DNA of 64,000 nt, from the NCBI GenBank assembly GCA_016706275.1, contig JADJJY010000002.1:296001-360000 (forward strand), read 5' to 3'. How positions within the stretch are numbered: position 1 is the stretch's first letter; every line of letters begins with the position of its first letter. Origin of the DNA: Chloracidobacterium sp. Its GTDB lineage: Bacteria > Acidobacteriota > Blastocatellia > Pyrinomonadales > Pyrinomonadaceae. Shown in pieces: positions 18,461 through 25,993 of this stretch. The position numbers and the translations under genes were made by a program. A model generated the notes under the pieces. The model saw nothing but the letters and a program-made list of their open reading frames with translations, did no database searches and was not told where the DNA came from.

Positions 18461-18660
18461 CGTCCGTCGGGTGGCAGAGTCGTGCGTCGGCTTGAAAAGT
18501 CATTCGTCGGCTTGAAAAGTCATCCGGCGGCGAGAAAAGTCGGCCGTCGGATGGAAAAGTTGTCCGTCGGCGAGAAAAGTCGTCCGTCAGATGGAAAAGT
18601 TGTCCGTCGATTGGAAAAGTCATTCGACAGATGGAAAAGTTGTTCGTCGGACAGAAGAGT
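18461..18660. repeat. Tandem array of ten 20-bp imperfect repeats
   Basis: Exactly ten contiguous 20-base units run from 18461 to 18660, with a half unit at 18451-18460. The consensus is close to yGTCCGTCGGATGGAAAAGT. The constant parts are a TC-G-TC-G centre and a GAAAAGT end; positions 1-4 and 11-14 vary between units. There are no spacers, so it is not CRISPR. Frames on both strands stay open through it, but the 20-base period cycles all three frames, giving a low-complexity 20-residue peptide repeat. I regard it as non-coding. It sits in the 397-base gap just upstream of the gene at 18704. Confidence 0.85.
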
Positions 18661-18703
18661 CAAAAATTAAGCTGAAAAGCAAGAAAACGGAGGAAAGAAC
18701 ACA

Positions 18704-19375
18704 ATGAACGATAGATTAAGACGAGATCACGAATCCTGTGCCCGGTCGAACCAGTTTCTGACCGATAACTTGGTGGATTTTAACACGGGTATTGTAAAGA
18801 CCAAGCGGCAGGCTCTCGAAGCCGCCGTTAATGACACCGAATCAAAGGACGCCGTGTACAGCGGCGGATTTGGCGAAAGCTCGATGGAATTTGAGCAAAA
18901 AGAGACTTCCCGTTCGGTGCTTCGTGCGGATGTTGCCTCGATCGCCGATATGGCCGAAGGCATGGAGCCGGATTTCGACGGCATCAGCGACCTGTTTCGC
19001 TTCAAACGCAATCTATCGGACGTCGCTCTGCTCGCTCTCGCTCGTGCGTTCCATACCGCATCCGCCGATTTCGAAGCCGATTTTATCGCCTACGGCTTGT
19101 CCGCAACATTTCGCGCCGATCTCAACACGCACGCCGACGAATTCGAAGCCGCCACCAACGCCGCGTCCGCCGCCAAAGGTGACCGCGTCGGAGCCGGTGC
19201 CGCCCTCGCTGCCGCCGTCAAACTCGAAATGCAGCTAAAACGCACCATGGACCCCATCGTCCGAACAAAATACGCCGGCAACATAGCCAAACTAACCGCC
19301 TGGGCCTCCGCATTCCACGTAGAAAAAGCCCCAAAGAAAAAAGATCCACCCACACCACCACCGCCCACGCCATAA
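18704..19375 (+). CDS. Hypothetical protein downstream of the repeat array
   Basis: A 223-residue soluble protein, starting MNDRLRRDHESCARSNQFLT, with no signal peptide. It is alanine- and acid-rich and probably mostly helical (DFIAYGLSATFRADLNTHAD, EAATNAASAAKGDRVGAGAA). It ends in a basic then proline-rich tail (KAPKKKDPPTPPPPTP). The ribosome site is GGAGG about 13 bases upstream (AACGGAGGAAAGAACACA). A strong terminator follows the stop at once. I do not recognise a family. The repeat array lies in its leader region and may matter for its expression. Confidence 0.68.
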   Translation: MNDRLRRDHESCARSNQFLTDNLVDFNTGIVKTKRQALEAAVNDTESKDAVYSGGFGESSMEFEQKETSRSVLRADVASIADMAEGMEPDFDGISDLFRFKRNLSDVALLALARAFHTASADFEADFIAYGLSATFRADLNTHADEFEAATNAASAAKGDRVGAGAALAAAVKLEMQLKRTMDPIVRTKYAGNIAKLTAWASAFHVEKAPKKKDPPTPPPPTP

Positions 19376-19380
19376 AATTC

Positions 19381-19407
19381 AAAAGGCCGCGAAAGCGGCC
19401 TTTTTTT
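19381..19407 (+). terminator. Rho-independent terminator
   Basis: GGCCGC-gaaa-GCGGCC with a GAAA tetraloop followed by seven Ts, five bases after the stop of the preceding gene. Four As precede the stem, so it can also work on the minus strand for the convergent gene at 19445. Confidence 0.9.
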
Positions 19408-19444
19408 AGATTCGTCATCGCTTAGGTCTTTGGGCGGGAAAGGG

Positions 19445-20134
19445 CTAATCAACTAATATTTTCTTTGAGCGATACAAAATGCTGTCCCGAATTATCTCGT
19501 TTGTCTTCTCTTCGTCGCGTCCGCTCACGCTTAATTCTTTGAAAACATCCTTATAATCCTGAGTTTTCCTAAATGCTTCGTACTGTTTTTCCTGAAAAGC
19601 GGTCCAGTCTTCAAAACTTGCAAACTTTTTCGACCGAACAAATTTACCATTATCGATTTCGAGAAGCATATAAGCTTCGTATCTCAACTCACAATAGTAT
19701 TCATCATATCCAAGTTGCCGGGAATAGCCGTTCGGTAAGATCAGCAGTCCCGTAAACCAATCGATAGATAACCTATCTTTCCCCGGTACTACCTCCGTAA
19801 GAACAGATTGCCAACTGGTATAGGTTGCTCCTGATGGCCTACTAATATTTTCTTTATAGGCCTCTATGTCTTTTAGGAATAGATTGCCTATATCAAAATC
19901 GAAAGTCGCAATGTACCCACGATATAAGCTTGTATTTCTAACTACGACCTTAGGCTGTCTATCCGGAAATCGCGTGAAATAGTCCCCTATCGGACTGTTG
20001 CACAATTCATATTTCTTGCCTTCGAAAACGATCTTGTCTTCCCGCTGATATGTCGCCAAAATGGCAGAAGGCAGCAACAATACCGCGATCAACAAAACGA
20101 AACCGCTGAGCATAGTTTTATAAGCGTGGGGCAT
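19445..20134 (-). CDS. Exported or membrane-anchored protein of unknown function
   Basis: The 229-residue product begins MPHAYKTMLSGFVLLIAVLL and continues LPSAILATYQ, a signal peptide or N-terminal anchor. The mature part is rich in aromatic and charged residues (SPIGDYFTRFPDRQPKVVVR, GYIATFDFDIGNLFLKDIEA). It has a charged helical C-terminus (FEDWTAFQEKQYEAFRKTQD). The gene is AT-richer than its surroundings. No family is recognised. It is monocistronic and convergent with the gene at 18704. Confidence 0.65.
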   Translation of the reverse strand: MPHAYKTMLSGFVLLIAVLLLPSAILATYQREDKIVFEGKKYELCNSPIGDYFTRFPDRQPKVVVRNTSLYRGYIATFDFDIGNLFLKDIEAYKENISRPSGATYTSWQSVLTEVVPGKDRLSIDWFTGLLILPNGYSRQLGYDEYYCELRYEAYMLLEIDNGKFVRSKKFASFEDWTAFQEKQYEAFRKTQDYKDVFKELSVSGRDEEKTNEIIRDSILYRSKKILVD

Positions 20135-20184
20135 TCACCGAGTATAAACTACATCGGTCGCGATATGAACTTATTTGTAATTGA

Positions 20185-20218
20185 CAAAGGCCACGAACGT
20201 TATGTTCGCGGCCTTTTT
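20185..20218. terminator. Hairpin terminator downstream of ssb
   Basis: AAAGGCCaCGAACgttatGTTCGcGGCCTTTTT forms a long stem with a five-base loop. It lies between the ssb stop and the start of the next minus-strand gene. The better U-tract is on the plus strand, so the orientation of use is uncertain. Confidence 0.65.
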
Positions 20219-20243
20219 CTATTCACTGTTCCCTATTCACTTT

Positions 20244-20741
20244 CTAGAAAGGAATATCGTCGTCGGCGGCTGCGGGGGCTGCTACCGGGGCGGAGCTTGC
20301 GCCGCCGGATGAGGCTCCTGATGAGCGTTCGACGGGCGGGCCGGAGTGTGTGTCTTGGTCGTCCTGATGGCCGCCGCCGCTGTATTCGCCGCCGCCTCCA
20401 CCGCCGCCGTCGCCGCGTGAGCCGATGAATTGCATATCGGTCGCCTGTACGCCGAGCGTAAATCGCTCTTTGCCGTCGCGGTCGGTCCACTCTTCCATCT
20501 GCAGGCGGCCCTCGATGTAAACGGAGCTGCCTTTGGACAGATATTTCGAAGCGTTCTCCGCCTGACGCCGCCACAAGGTGACCTTAAACCAAGTCGTGAC
20601 GTCTTGAAATTCGCCGGATTTATCCTTTTTCCTCTCGTTCGTGGCCATCGAAAAACTGCAAACCGCGTCGCCTTGGGGTGTGTAGCGGAGCTCAGGGTCT
20701 TTGCCGAGATTGCCCACCAGAATGATCTTGTTAAATGACAT
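20244..20741 (-). CDS. ssb: Single-stranded DNA-binding protein
   Basis: SSB coats single-stranded DNA in replication and repair. The 165-residue product begins MSFNKIILVGNLGKDPELRY, a classic OB-fold opening, with TWFKVTLWRRQAENASKYLS and SVYIEGRLQMEEWTDRDGKE. A glycine/serine/alanine-rich linker follows (about 109-158). The conserved acidic tip DDDIPF, which docks partner proteins, ends the chain. It is apparently monocistronic. Confidence 0.96.
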   Translation of the reverse strand: MSFNKIILVGNLGKDPELRYTPQGDAVCSFSMATNERKKDKSGEFQDVTTWFKVTLWRRQAENASKYLSKGSSVYIEGRLQMEEWTDRDGKERFTLGVQATDMQFIGSRGDGGGGGGGEYSGGGHQDDQDTHSGPPVERSSGASSGGASSAPVAAPAAADDDIPF

Positions 20742-20786
20742 ATTGTTTCCTCTTTTGTGTAATTTTTATCTATTTATACTCTGTTG

Positions 20787-20855
20787 CCTAACTCTGCGTC
20801 TCTGCGGGGAATCTCCCGCCAAGCCGCAAAGCCGCAAAGGTAAATCCAAGTTAGG
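20787..20855. repeat. Palindromic dispersed-type repeat
   Basis: CCTAACT (20787-20793) and AGTTAGG (20849-20855) close a 69-base element. Its interior contains CTGCGGGGAATCTCCCGC and two GCCGCAAAG copies. The wording resembles a repeat commonly scattered in intergenic DNA of unrelated bacteria. It lies between the divergent ssb and beta-propeller genes. Confidence 0.5.
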
Positions 20856-20970
20856 AAGATCGGGATCGATGCCCAATTTCATTCAAACTCTTAATCAAGT
20901 ATAGGCATCAATATAACACGACAAGGGGCGTGTGATAAAATCCTTGTTTCGCTACGTCGACGGCAAGGAA

Positions 20971-22068
20971 ATGGTAATGCTCCGCAAGGCACTTCCCAAA
21001 ATATTAGTTGTGATGACGCTCTGCCTGACGGCGTTTGGCCAGACCAAGCCCGCCGGCGAGGTCGATATCGCCAAATGCTGGGCGTACCCGCTGAGCGATA
21101 ACACGGCGTCAACGCTTGCGGCGGACGCGGCAAACGTTTATATCGGCAGCTCCGGAGCGAAGGTCGAGGCATTGTCGCTTGACGGCAAAAAGCTGTGGGC
21201 GACGGAGTTTGGCGGTGATATTAACTCAAATCTGTTGCCGACCGATGCGGGACTTTTTCTTGTGACGGCAACTGTTTCGGATGACGCGGCGAAATCAGGA
21301 AGTGTACTCCGCGTAGTTAGTAAGGAAACTGGTATCACTAGCTGGACGGCGAAACTACCGACTGCGGATCGGCATTTTTTAAACATTTATCAAGGTTCGA
21401 TCATCGTAGTTTCTGGCAACGGAGTTGTTCAGTCGCTTGATATCAAGGACGGCACGGTCAAGTGGAAACGCGAGATCGCCGAGGGTTTCGCCGGTGAGCC
21501 AAGGTTTGGCGGGGACGCGGTCGTAGTTGGCTCGACGGCGAAACAGGCGTTCACGATAATGCTCGCGACCGGTGAGATTATCTCGCTGCGAAAGATCGAG
21601 GCGGGAGTTACATCGGTCGGGCGTGTTTCCACCGGAGATGTGACAGTCGGCGACGGGCTTGGAAATGTGTCGCTTTTTCTTGGCGGCAGCGAAAAACCGA
21701 GTTGGAAGTTTCGCAGCGGCGGCGCGATCTCAAATATATTAGCTGCCAACGGCAACCTGTTTGTAACATCGCACGATAATTTTGCTTATTCGCTTCACAC
21801 GAGCAACGGCAGTTTAGCCTGGAAGCGGCGATTGACCGGGCGTGTCTCGCACATTACGGTGATCAACGAAAAATACATGATCGTATCGGCGGTCGATGAG
21901 CATTCGGTGGTTTTGATCGAGCTAGTAAAAGGCAAAGTCGCCGGACAGATCGCTCTCGGTGCCGACGAAATGCTGACGGCTGATCCGGTGATGTCGGGCG
22001 GGCTTATTCTCACTATTACGGATACCGCCGCTTACGGCCATAGCTTGGGTCCGTGTCCCAAACAATAA
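20971..22068 (+). CDS. Secreted PQQ-type beta-propeller protein (BamB-like repeats)
   Basis: The 365-residue product begins MVMLRKALPKILVVMTLCLT with a signal peptide ending near AFGQ. Repeating blades follow: NVYIGSSGAKVEALSLDGKK, GVVQSLDIKDGTVKWKREIA, FAYSLHTSNGSLAWKRRLTG. Each has the G-x-L-x-W tail typical of PQQ/BamB-like repeats. I chose the ATG at 20971 (AAGGAA just upstream) over the GTG at 20932 because the signal peptide begins there. Such proteins serve as periplasmic scaffolds. There are no quinoprotein catalytic residues I can identify and no other outer-membrane assembly genes adjacent, so BamB identity is not established. Confidence 0.8.
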   Translation: MVMLRKALPKILVVMTLCLTAFGQTKPAGEVDIAKCWAYPLSDNTASTLAADAANVYIGSSGAKVEALSLDGKKLWATEFGGDINSNLLPTDAGLFLVTATVSDDAAKSGSVLRVVSKETGITSWTAKLPTADRHFLNIYQGSIIVVSGNGVVQSLDIKDGTVKWKREIAEGFAGEPRFGGDAVVVGSTAKQAFTIMLATGEIISLRKIEAGVTSVGRVSTGDVTVGDGLGNVSLFLGGSEKPSWKFRSGGAISNILAANGNLFVTSHDNFAYSLHTSNGSLAWKRRLTGRVSHITVINEKYMIVSAVDEHSVVLIELVKGKVAGQIALGADEMLTADPVMSGGLILTITDTAAYGHSLGPCPKQ

Positions 22069-22131
22069 AAGACGGAGCGAACCAAAGGCTCACACCGTCT
22101 GTTTAAAAAGAATTGAGCAACAAAACTGTTT

Positions 22132-22362
22132 CTAATGCGAAACGGCGTGCTGCTGCATCATGGTATAAATTTCGTCTTTGATCGCAAGTTTCTTTTTCTT
22201 AAGAGTAACTTCTTCTAACTGCTCCTCGTCATTTGGATAGGTAAGATGAGCTAGTTCGCTCAACCTTTTCTCGAAGTCTTCGTGCTGATGTACCAGTTCG
22301 CGAAAGGCGTTGTTGCTTTTGAGCAACTCGTCTCTCACCGGATCAGCTATTGACATGTCCAT
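22132..22362 (-). CDS. YdcH/DUF465 family small protein
   Basis: A 76-residue charged helical protein containing NAFRELVHQHEDFEKRLSEL and LEEVTLKKKKLAIKDEIYTM. The H-x-x-F/L-E-x-R-L pattern followed by a Lys-rich hinge and a second helix is the DUF465 (YdcH) signature, predicted as an antiparallel helical hairpin. Function in the cell is not established. It lies downstream of rimI on the same strand with a 112-base gap. Confidence 0.85.
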   Translation of the reverse strand: MDMSIADPVRDELLKSNNAFRELVHQHEDFEKRLSELAHLTYPNDEEQLEEVTLKKKKLAIKDEIYTMMQQHAVSH

Positions 22363-22474
22363 AGCGTTTTTTCCTCACTTATCAAAGTTTTCTGGGCCTG
22401 ATGCAAATTTAAGAAATTTGTAACAGGCTTAAGTCCAATTCTAGACCTATCCAAATAAATTATCAAGCCTATTG

Positions 22475-22969
22475 TTATTTCAGGATAAGTTTCATTAAAA
22501 GCGCGGCCTCGCGTGGATTGTTGTAAAAATTATCTCGGGTCTGGACGTGCTCAAAACTGTTAGTTTTGTAAAAGCCGATCGCTTTTTCGTTTGATTCTCG
22601 AACCTCGAGCCAGACGCTAGTGACCTTATGTTCACGGCACTTTGCGATAAAAGCATCAAATAATAACTGCCCAAGACCCTTTCCCTGCTCGCTTTTATCG
22701 ATCGCTATATTATAGATCTCCGCTTGCTGCTCAGTCTCGACGACGCCCGCTTCAACAATCCGCCCCACCACAAACCCGATGGTTACATTCAAATCAGACT
22801 CAAGCCTTAGCATGATCGATCCGGGCATTTGAAATTCATCGAGATAATTTTGAGCGGTCCACGCACTAAGATTAGTCTCGTCAGCGATCCTGATCAGATC
22901 CGCGATATGAGAGCTATCCACCGGGCGTATCCGAGGATCGTCTGTACTCTTGTCTAGTCCGGTTGGCAT
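22475..22969 (-). CDS. rimI: Ribosomal-protein-S18-alanine N-acetyltransferase (RimI-type GNAT)
   Basis: The 164-residue GNAT-fold protein has the acetyl-CoA loop SEQGKGLGQLLFDAFIAKCR and the RimI-type C-terminal motif VWLEVRESNEKAIGFYKTNS, ending with the NPREAALLMKL block. RimI acetylates the N-terminal Ala of ribosomal protein S18. Its ATG shares one base with the tsaB stop (TGATG), and the tsaB-rimI pairing is a common bacterial arrangement that supports the assignment. Confidence 0.88.
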   Translation of the reverse strand: MPTGLDKSTDDPRIRPVDSSHIADLIRIADETNLSAWTAQNYLDEFQMPGSIMLRLESDLNVTIGFVVGRIVEAGVVETEQQAEIYNIAIDKSEQGKGLGQLLFDAFIAKCREHKVTSVWLEVRESNEKAIGFYKTNSFEHVQTRDNFYNNPREAALLMKLILK

Positions 22970-23598
22970 CAGAAACTTTTACTTATAAAAAGCGGTTCGG
23001 TGATAGTTGCCGGACGGCCAGCACAATAGCTACCGATCGATTGAGCAATATTTTCACCCGCGTTTGTGAACGAGATCGACCCGCCTAGGGTTGAACATAA
23101 TGAGCCATGTACTACGAAATGTATGTTTTGTTCAGTACGAAGAGCTTCCGAAAAAGCCTCCACAGTGATCGTATGCGCTTCAGAAGCCGGCAATAGCTCG
23201 TCACCGATCTTAAACTTTTGAATGCAGATAGCATTGCGTCCCGTAGGAACCGCGACGACTAAATTTTCCTTTAGCTCAATGGCTGCGGCGATAGCGGTCA
23301 GAGCAGATACGCTCGACATTTCTATTTCAAGACCATTCTTAAGGCCGAGTGCTGTTGCCAATCCGATCCTGATGCCTGTAAAACTTCCCGGCCCGGCAGA
23401 TACTGCGACCATATTTATTTCATCTTTTGAAACTCCGGTTGAATTCAGCATCGCGTCGATATTTACAAGGAGCTCCTCGGCCTTAGAAACGCTTGCAGAG
23501 CCGATCCAACTTGATAATTCGACACCGTCCCGCAATAAAGAGAGGCTTCCGCCGTTGATGGCAGATTCGATCGCTAAAACGATATGAGGTCGTTTCAT
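22969..23598 (-). CDS. tsaB: TsaB, tRNA N6-threonylcarbamoyladenosine synthesis protein
   Basis: TsaB is the inactive ASKHA-fold partner of TsaD in making t6A37 of tRNA. The 209-residue product starts MKRPHIVLAIESAINGGSLS and contains the family signature VAVSAGPGSFTGIRIGLATA. It lacks the metal-binding histidines of TsaD, as expected. The start overlaps the preceding nucleotidyltransferase stop by four bases and its own stop overlaps rimI, so the three are translationally coupled. Confidence 0.92.
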   Translation of the reverse strand: MKRPHIVLAIESAINGGSLSLLRDGVELSSWIGSASVSKAEELLVNIDAMLNSTGVSKDEINMVAVSAGPGSFTGIRIGLATALGLKNGLEIEMSSVSALTAIAAAIELKENLVVAVPTGRNAICIQKFKIGDELLPASEAHTITVEAFSEALRTEQNIHFVVHGSLCSTLGGSISFTNAGENIAQSIGSYCAGRPATITEPLFISKSF

Positions 23599-24485
23599 CG
23601 GGGCCTCGCTAATAATGCCTTTGCGATGTTGGCGATAGAGGGGCCAATACGTGCAAAGATGGTGCCGATCTGATAAAAGAAACGTGTCTTTGCGTCAAAG
23701 CTGCCGTTCACCAAAACCGTAGCTGTAACGGGATTGGGCGGCAGTCTCTTTTTGACCTGTGCAAAAAACAATTTTGGATCATGAAGGCTCGTAAACAAGG
23801 GCCAAAATGGCGTATCGGTTGCCCATTCTTTTTCGACCGTTTTTATTAACCAATTCGGAATGTTGTTAGCCTCTTGTTCAATAGGTGTCTCCGCGAGGTC
23901 TAGACCAAGGTAACGATGAGCCAGCCCGATCGTACAGGTTAGCCACCGTCTGCGCTTTTGGTCAACAACATTTAAGAATCTGTCCCAATCGAAGTCGGCC
24001 GGCCGGTTTTCAACCGCATGATAGAAATCCCAAAGCCGATCTTTATTTGCCCCACCATCGGTAAGCCAATGGGCACAAAGAACACGAAGATGATCTTCGG
24101 GCCTGAGCACGCGAATAGTGCCGCAGTCGAAACTCACAAGCTGAGAATTCGCTACCAGATCTGTCCAGGAAACAGTGTCGAGGTGACGGAGTTCTCGATG
24201 TAGATCGATCGCCAGCCCCGCTGCGGCTTCAGATTTGACAACCCCTTTAGCGGTATCAAAGTCTCGGGTGGCGACGGCAATATCCATGTCTATCGAATCT
24301 CTAAATTGTCCCTTGGGGTAAAACTGGGCGGCTGCGAGTCCCTTGATCAGTATGGGCTCGATCCCCTCTTTACGAAACAACTTAAACACAATCGCAGCAC
24401 GTTCCTCAGTCGCCTTATTTTTAATAAGGCCCCAGCGAGCGACGTCGGTGATCGATTTTTCTTCGGGCTGTTGAGTTTGGGTCAC
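23595..24485 (-). CDS. Nucleotidyltransferase family protein (NTP_transf_5-like)
   Basis: The product (about 297 residues) contains GIEPILIKGLAAAQFYPKGQ followed by RDSIDMDIAVATRDFDTAKG. The K-G block and D-x-D pair are the pattern of the uncharacterised nucleotidyltransferase family PF14907. Members are often found beside PqqD and HprK-like genes in peptide-modification and exosortase-type loci. The GTG at 24485 is preferred because the TTG at 24503 lies inside the terminator stem of the upstream gene. No good ribosome site is visible. The substrate is unknown. The physical link to the PqqD protein suggests a shared pathway. Confidence 0.75.
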   Translation of the reverse strand: MTQTQQPEEKSITDVARWGLIKNKATEERAAIVFKLFRKEGIEPILIKGLAAAQFYPKGQFRDSIDMDIAVATRDFDTAKGVVKSEAAAGLAIDLHRELRHLDTVSWTDLVANSQLVSFDCGTIRVLRPEDHLRVLCAHWLTDGGANKDRLWDFYHAVENRPADFDWDRFLNVVDQKRRRWLTCTIGLAHRYLGLDLAETPIEQEANNIPNWLIKTVEKEWATDTPFWPLFTSLHDPKLFFAQVKKRLPPNPVTATVLVNGSFDAKTRFFYQIGTIFARIGPSIANIAKALLARPR

Positions 24486-24486
24486 A

Positions 24487-24530
24487 ATAAAAAAGAGTAG
24501 CAAAGATATTACATCCTTACTACTCTTTAG
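24487..24530 (-). terminator. Terminator of the PqqD-Cys-tail gene
   Basis: On the minus strand AAAGAGTAG (24520-24528) pairs with CTACTCTTT (24492-24500) around a 19-base loop and is followed by TTTTTTATT. It begins about 30 bases after the stop of the Cys-rich gene and just before the nucleotidyltransferase start, so it can end or attenuate transcription between them. Confidence 0.7.
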
Positions 24531-24558
24531 AATCTCTAACTAGGAACGATTTCCTGAA

Positions 24559-25035
24559 CTACTGGCAGACCCCCGCGGTGCAGACAGTTGTCGGGCAACC
24601 CGAACCTGGGCACGGAGCCGCACTACACGTACACGAAACGCTACCAAGTGCTTTCTGAGGAGCGACAAGCGATGCGATCACTGGAAGAGCGACCATCGAA
24701 GCCAAGCCAATGGTCTTTAAGACCTGTCGGCGTGACTGACCCTCAAACCGAGGAGCGATCTTGCTGTCCATAAGGCCGTTCTCATTTAACTGGTCAATGG
24801 CGAGCCACACGAAATCTTCGGTGACCTTGCCATTTCCGTTTGCTTCAAACTGCCGCACTATGTCTCCCACCGTGTTGTTACCGTCACACGATTTCCAAAC
24901 AAAAGCAGCCGACTGATTCAAACAATGAGCTTTATTGGTGTCCATGTCATAGACGAGCACCTCGTCGGGCATTTCTTGAACCACTAGACCATTATGTCGG
25001 GCCATCGGATTCTGCGTATTATTCGGATTATTCAT
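24559..25035 (-). CDS. PqqD-domain protein with twin-arginine-like segment and Cys-rich tail (candidate modified-peptide precursor)
   Basis: The 158-residue product has three parts. Residues about 12-98 are a PqqD domain: VQEMPDEVLVYDMDTNKAHC, LNQSAAFVWKSCDGNNTVGD, WLAIDQLNENGLM. PqqD domains bind peptide leaders in RiPP pathways (RRE). Residues about 105-132 read QSRRQVLKTIGLASMVALPV then IASLVAPQKALG, a twin-arginine-like motif plus hydrophobic helix. The last 25 residues contain six cysteines (CTC, PCP, GCP, VCT, VCQ). The start at 25035 has GGAGGAG seven bases upstream. It has its own promoter and terminator. A precursor carrying its recognition domain in cis is inference; a secreted Fe-S or disulfide protein is the alternative. 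Confidence 0.82.
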   Translation of the reverse strand: MNNPNNTQNPMARHNGLVVQEMPDEVLVYDMDTNKAHCLNQSAAFVWKSCDGNNTVGDIVRQFEANGNGKVTEDFVWLAIDQLNENGLMDSKIAPRFEGQSRRQVLKTIGLASMVALPVIASLVAPQKALGSVSCTCSAAPCPGSGCPTTVCTAGVCQ

Positions 25036-25080
25036 CTTCTCCTCCAAGCGTTAGATATTAAGCACAATTTAGGTAATTCA

Positions 25081-25108
25081 ATTCTACCCCAGTTTTCGTT
25101 TTTGTCAA
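25081..25108 (-). promoter_or_regulatory. Near-consensus sigma-70 promoter for the PqqD-Cys-tail gene
   Basis: On the minus strand TTGACA (25103-25108) and TAGAAT (25081-25086) are separated by 16 bases, about 45 bases upstream of the ribosome site of the gene starting at 25035. A second TTTGTCAACGA-type copy lies about 60 bases further upstream, at the 3' end of the kinase-like gene. Confidence 0.65.
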
Positions 25109-25152
25109 CGATACTTGAGGTAACACAAAAAACTAATCAACGACAGTTTAAC

Positions 25153-25989
25153 TCAATTTACGTGTTTGTCAACGAAATCGAGCAAGGTTTTAGCAAAATT
25201 ATCAGCTGAGCCTCTTTGACTGGAGATAATTATGGCACGGCTCGAAATATTATTCAAGACGCCAAGCGAAAAATCAGGCCTGTTTACAAACGAAAATGTA
25301 AAGGGCACCATTTCGAGTGCTCCGCTCCCTGCAGTCAATATCTGAGGATCCCATTTTGCATCCGGTTTGTATTCCGTCAAAAGAACCATGCCAACCGCAA
25401 CTGGCTCTGTTCCAGTCAAGCCGCCCAGGTTAGATGGCGTTAGTTCAAATCGGGTAAAGTTTTCGTCATCTGCACGCATAGACAGGGTTCGTGGGAAGGG
25501 ATACAAAAGTCCGTCGCGGTCAAATATTGCATAGTCGTCCGAATAGTATACGGCCCCATTTCTCACGAGCTCGGCAACAAGTGTCGATTTTCCCACAAAA
25601 CTTGTACCCGGCAGGATGATCGCCTTTCCCTTCCATCCAACAGCTCCGGCATGAATAAAAAGACGGTCCACTGCCCTTTCCGCAACAGCCACCCGGATAA
25701 GACTGTTGAAATGATTGAAGAAATACTCAGGCACGCTGCCGTGATCAATATACTCGTCGTCCTGATTAAGAACGATGAAGCCGGTCGGGTCAACCGTGAA
25801 AGTGAACACCGTGTCGACGTTGCCGGCAGTAACCGGTCGGATATCATTTAAGAGTGCTTTGCGCGAAACCCGCTCCGCCTCATCAATAACTCCCTGATCG
25901 TTTCCGTCCAGACGGATCTTGACGCCATAGCACTCGAAATCGAATGGGCGAACAGCGATGCGAGAATTTTCGTTCTTGGCAACTGTCAT
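25153..25989 (-). CDS. HPr-kinase-like P-loop protein
   Basis: The 278-residue product has a Walker A loop, LPGTSFVGKSTLVAELVRNG (about 128-147), preceded by RLFIHAGAVGWKGKAIIL and followed by VYYSDDYAIFDRDG. This is the arrangement of the HprK C-terminal kinase domain (H-x-G-x-V, G-x4-G-K-S-T, S-D-D). Stand-alone HprK-like proteins of this type occur in lasso-peptide and exosortase/PqqD loci, where some phosphorylate a peptide Ser. It lacks the HprK N-terminal domain. The gene follows the WecB-like gene with a four-base gap and precedes the PqqD protein. Confidence 0.8.
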   Translation of the reverse strand: MTVAKNENSRIAVRPFDFECYGVKIRLDGNDQGVIDEAERVSRKALLNDIRPVTAGNVDTVFTFTVDPTGFIVLNQDDEYIDHGSVPEYFFNHFNSLIRVAVAERAVDRLFIHAGAVGWKGKAIILPGTSFVGKSTLVAELVRNGAVYYSDDYAIFDRDGLLYPFPRTLSMRADDENFTRFELTPSNLGGLTGTEPVAVGMVLLTEYKPDAKWDPQILTAGSGALEMVPFTFSFVNRPDFSLGVLNNISSRAIIISSQRGSADNFAKTLLDFVDKHVN

Positions 25990-25993
25990 AAGG

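Noticed and set aside
18461..18660. CRISPR array
   Set aside because: Units are contiguous 20-mers with no unique spacers, and no cas genes are present in the window.
18296..18670. Open frame through the tandem array as a real repeat protein
   Set aside because: The 20-base period keeps several frames on both strands open by chance. There is no ribosome site, and the start overlaps the end of the preceding gene.
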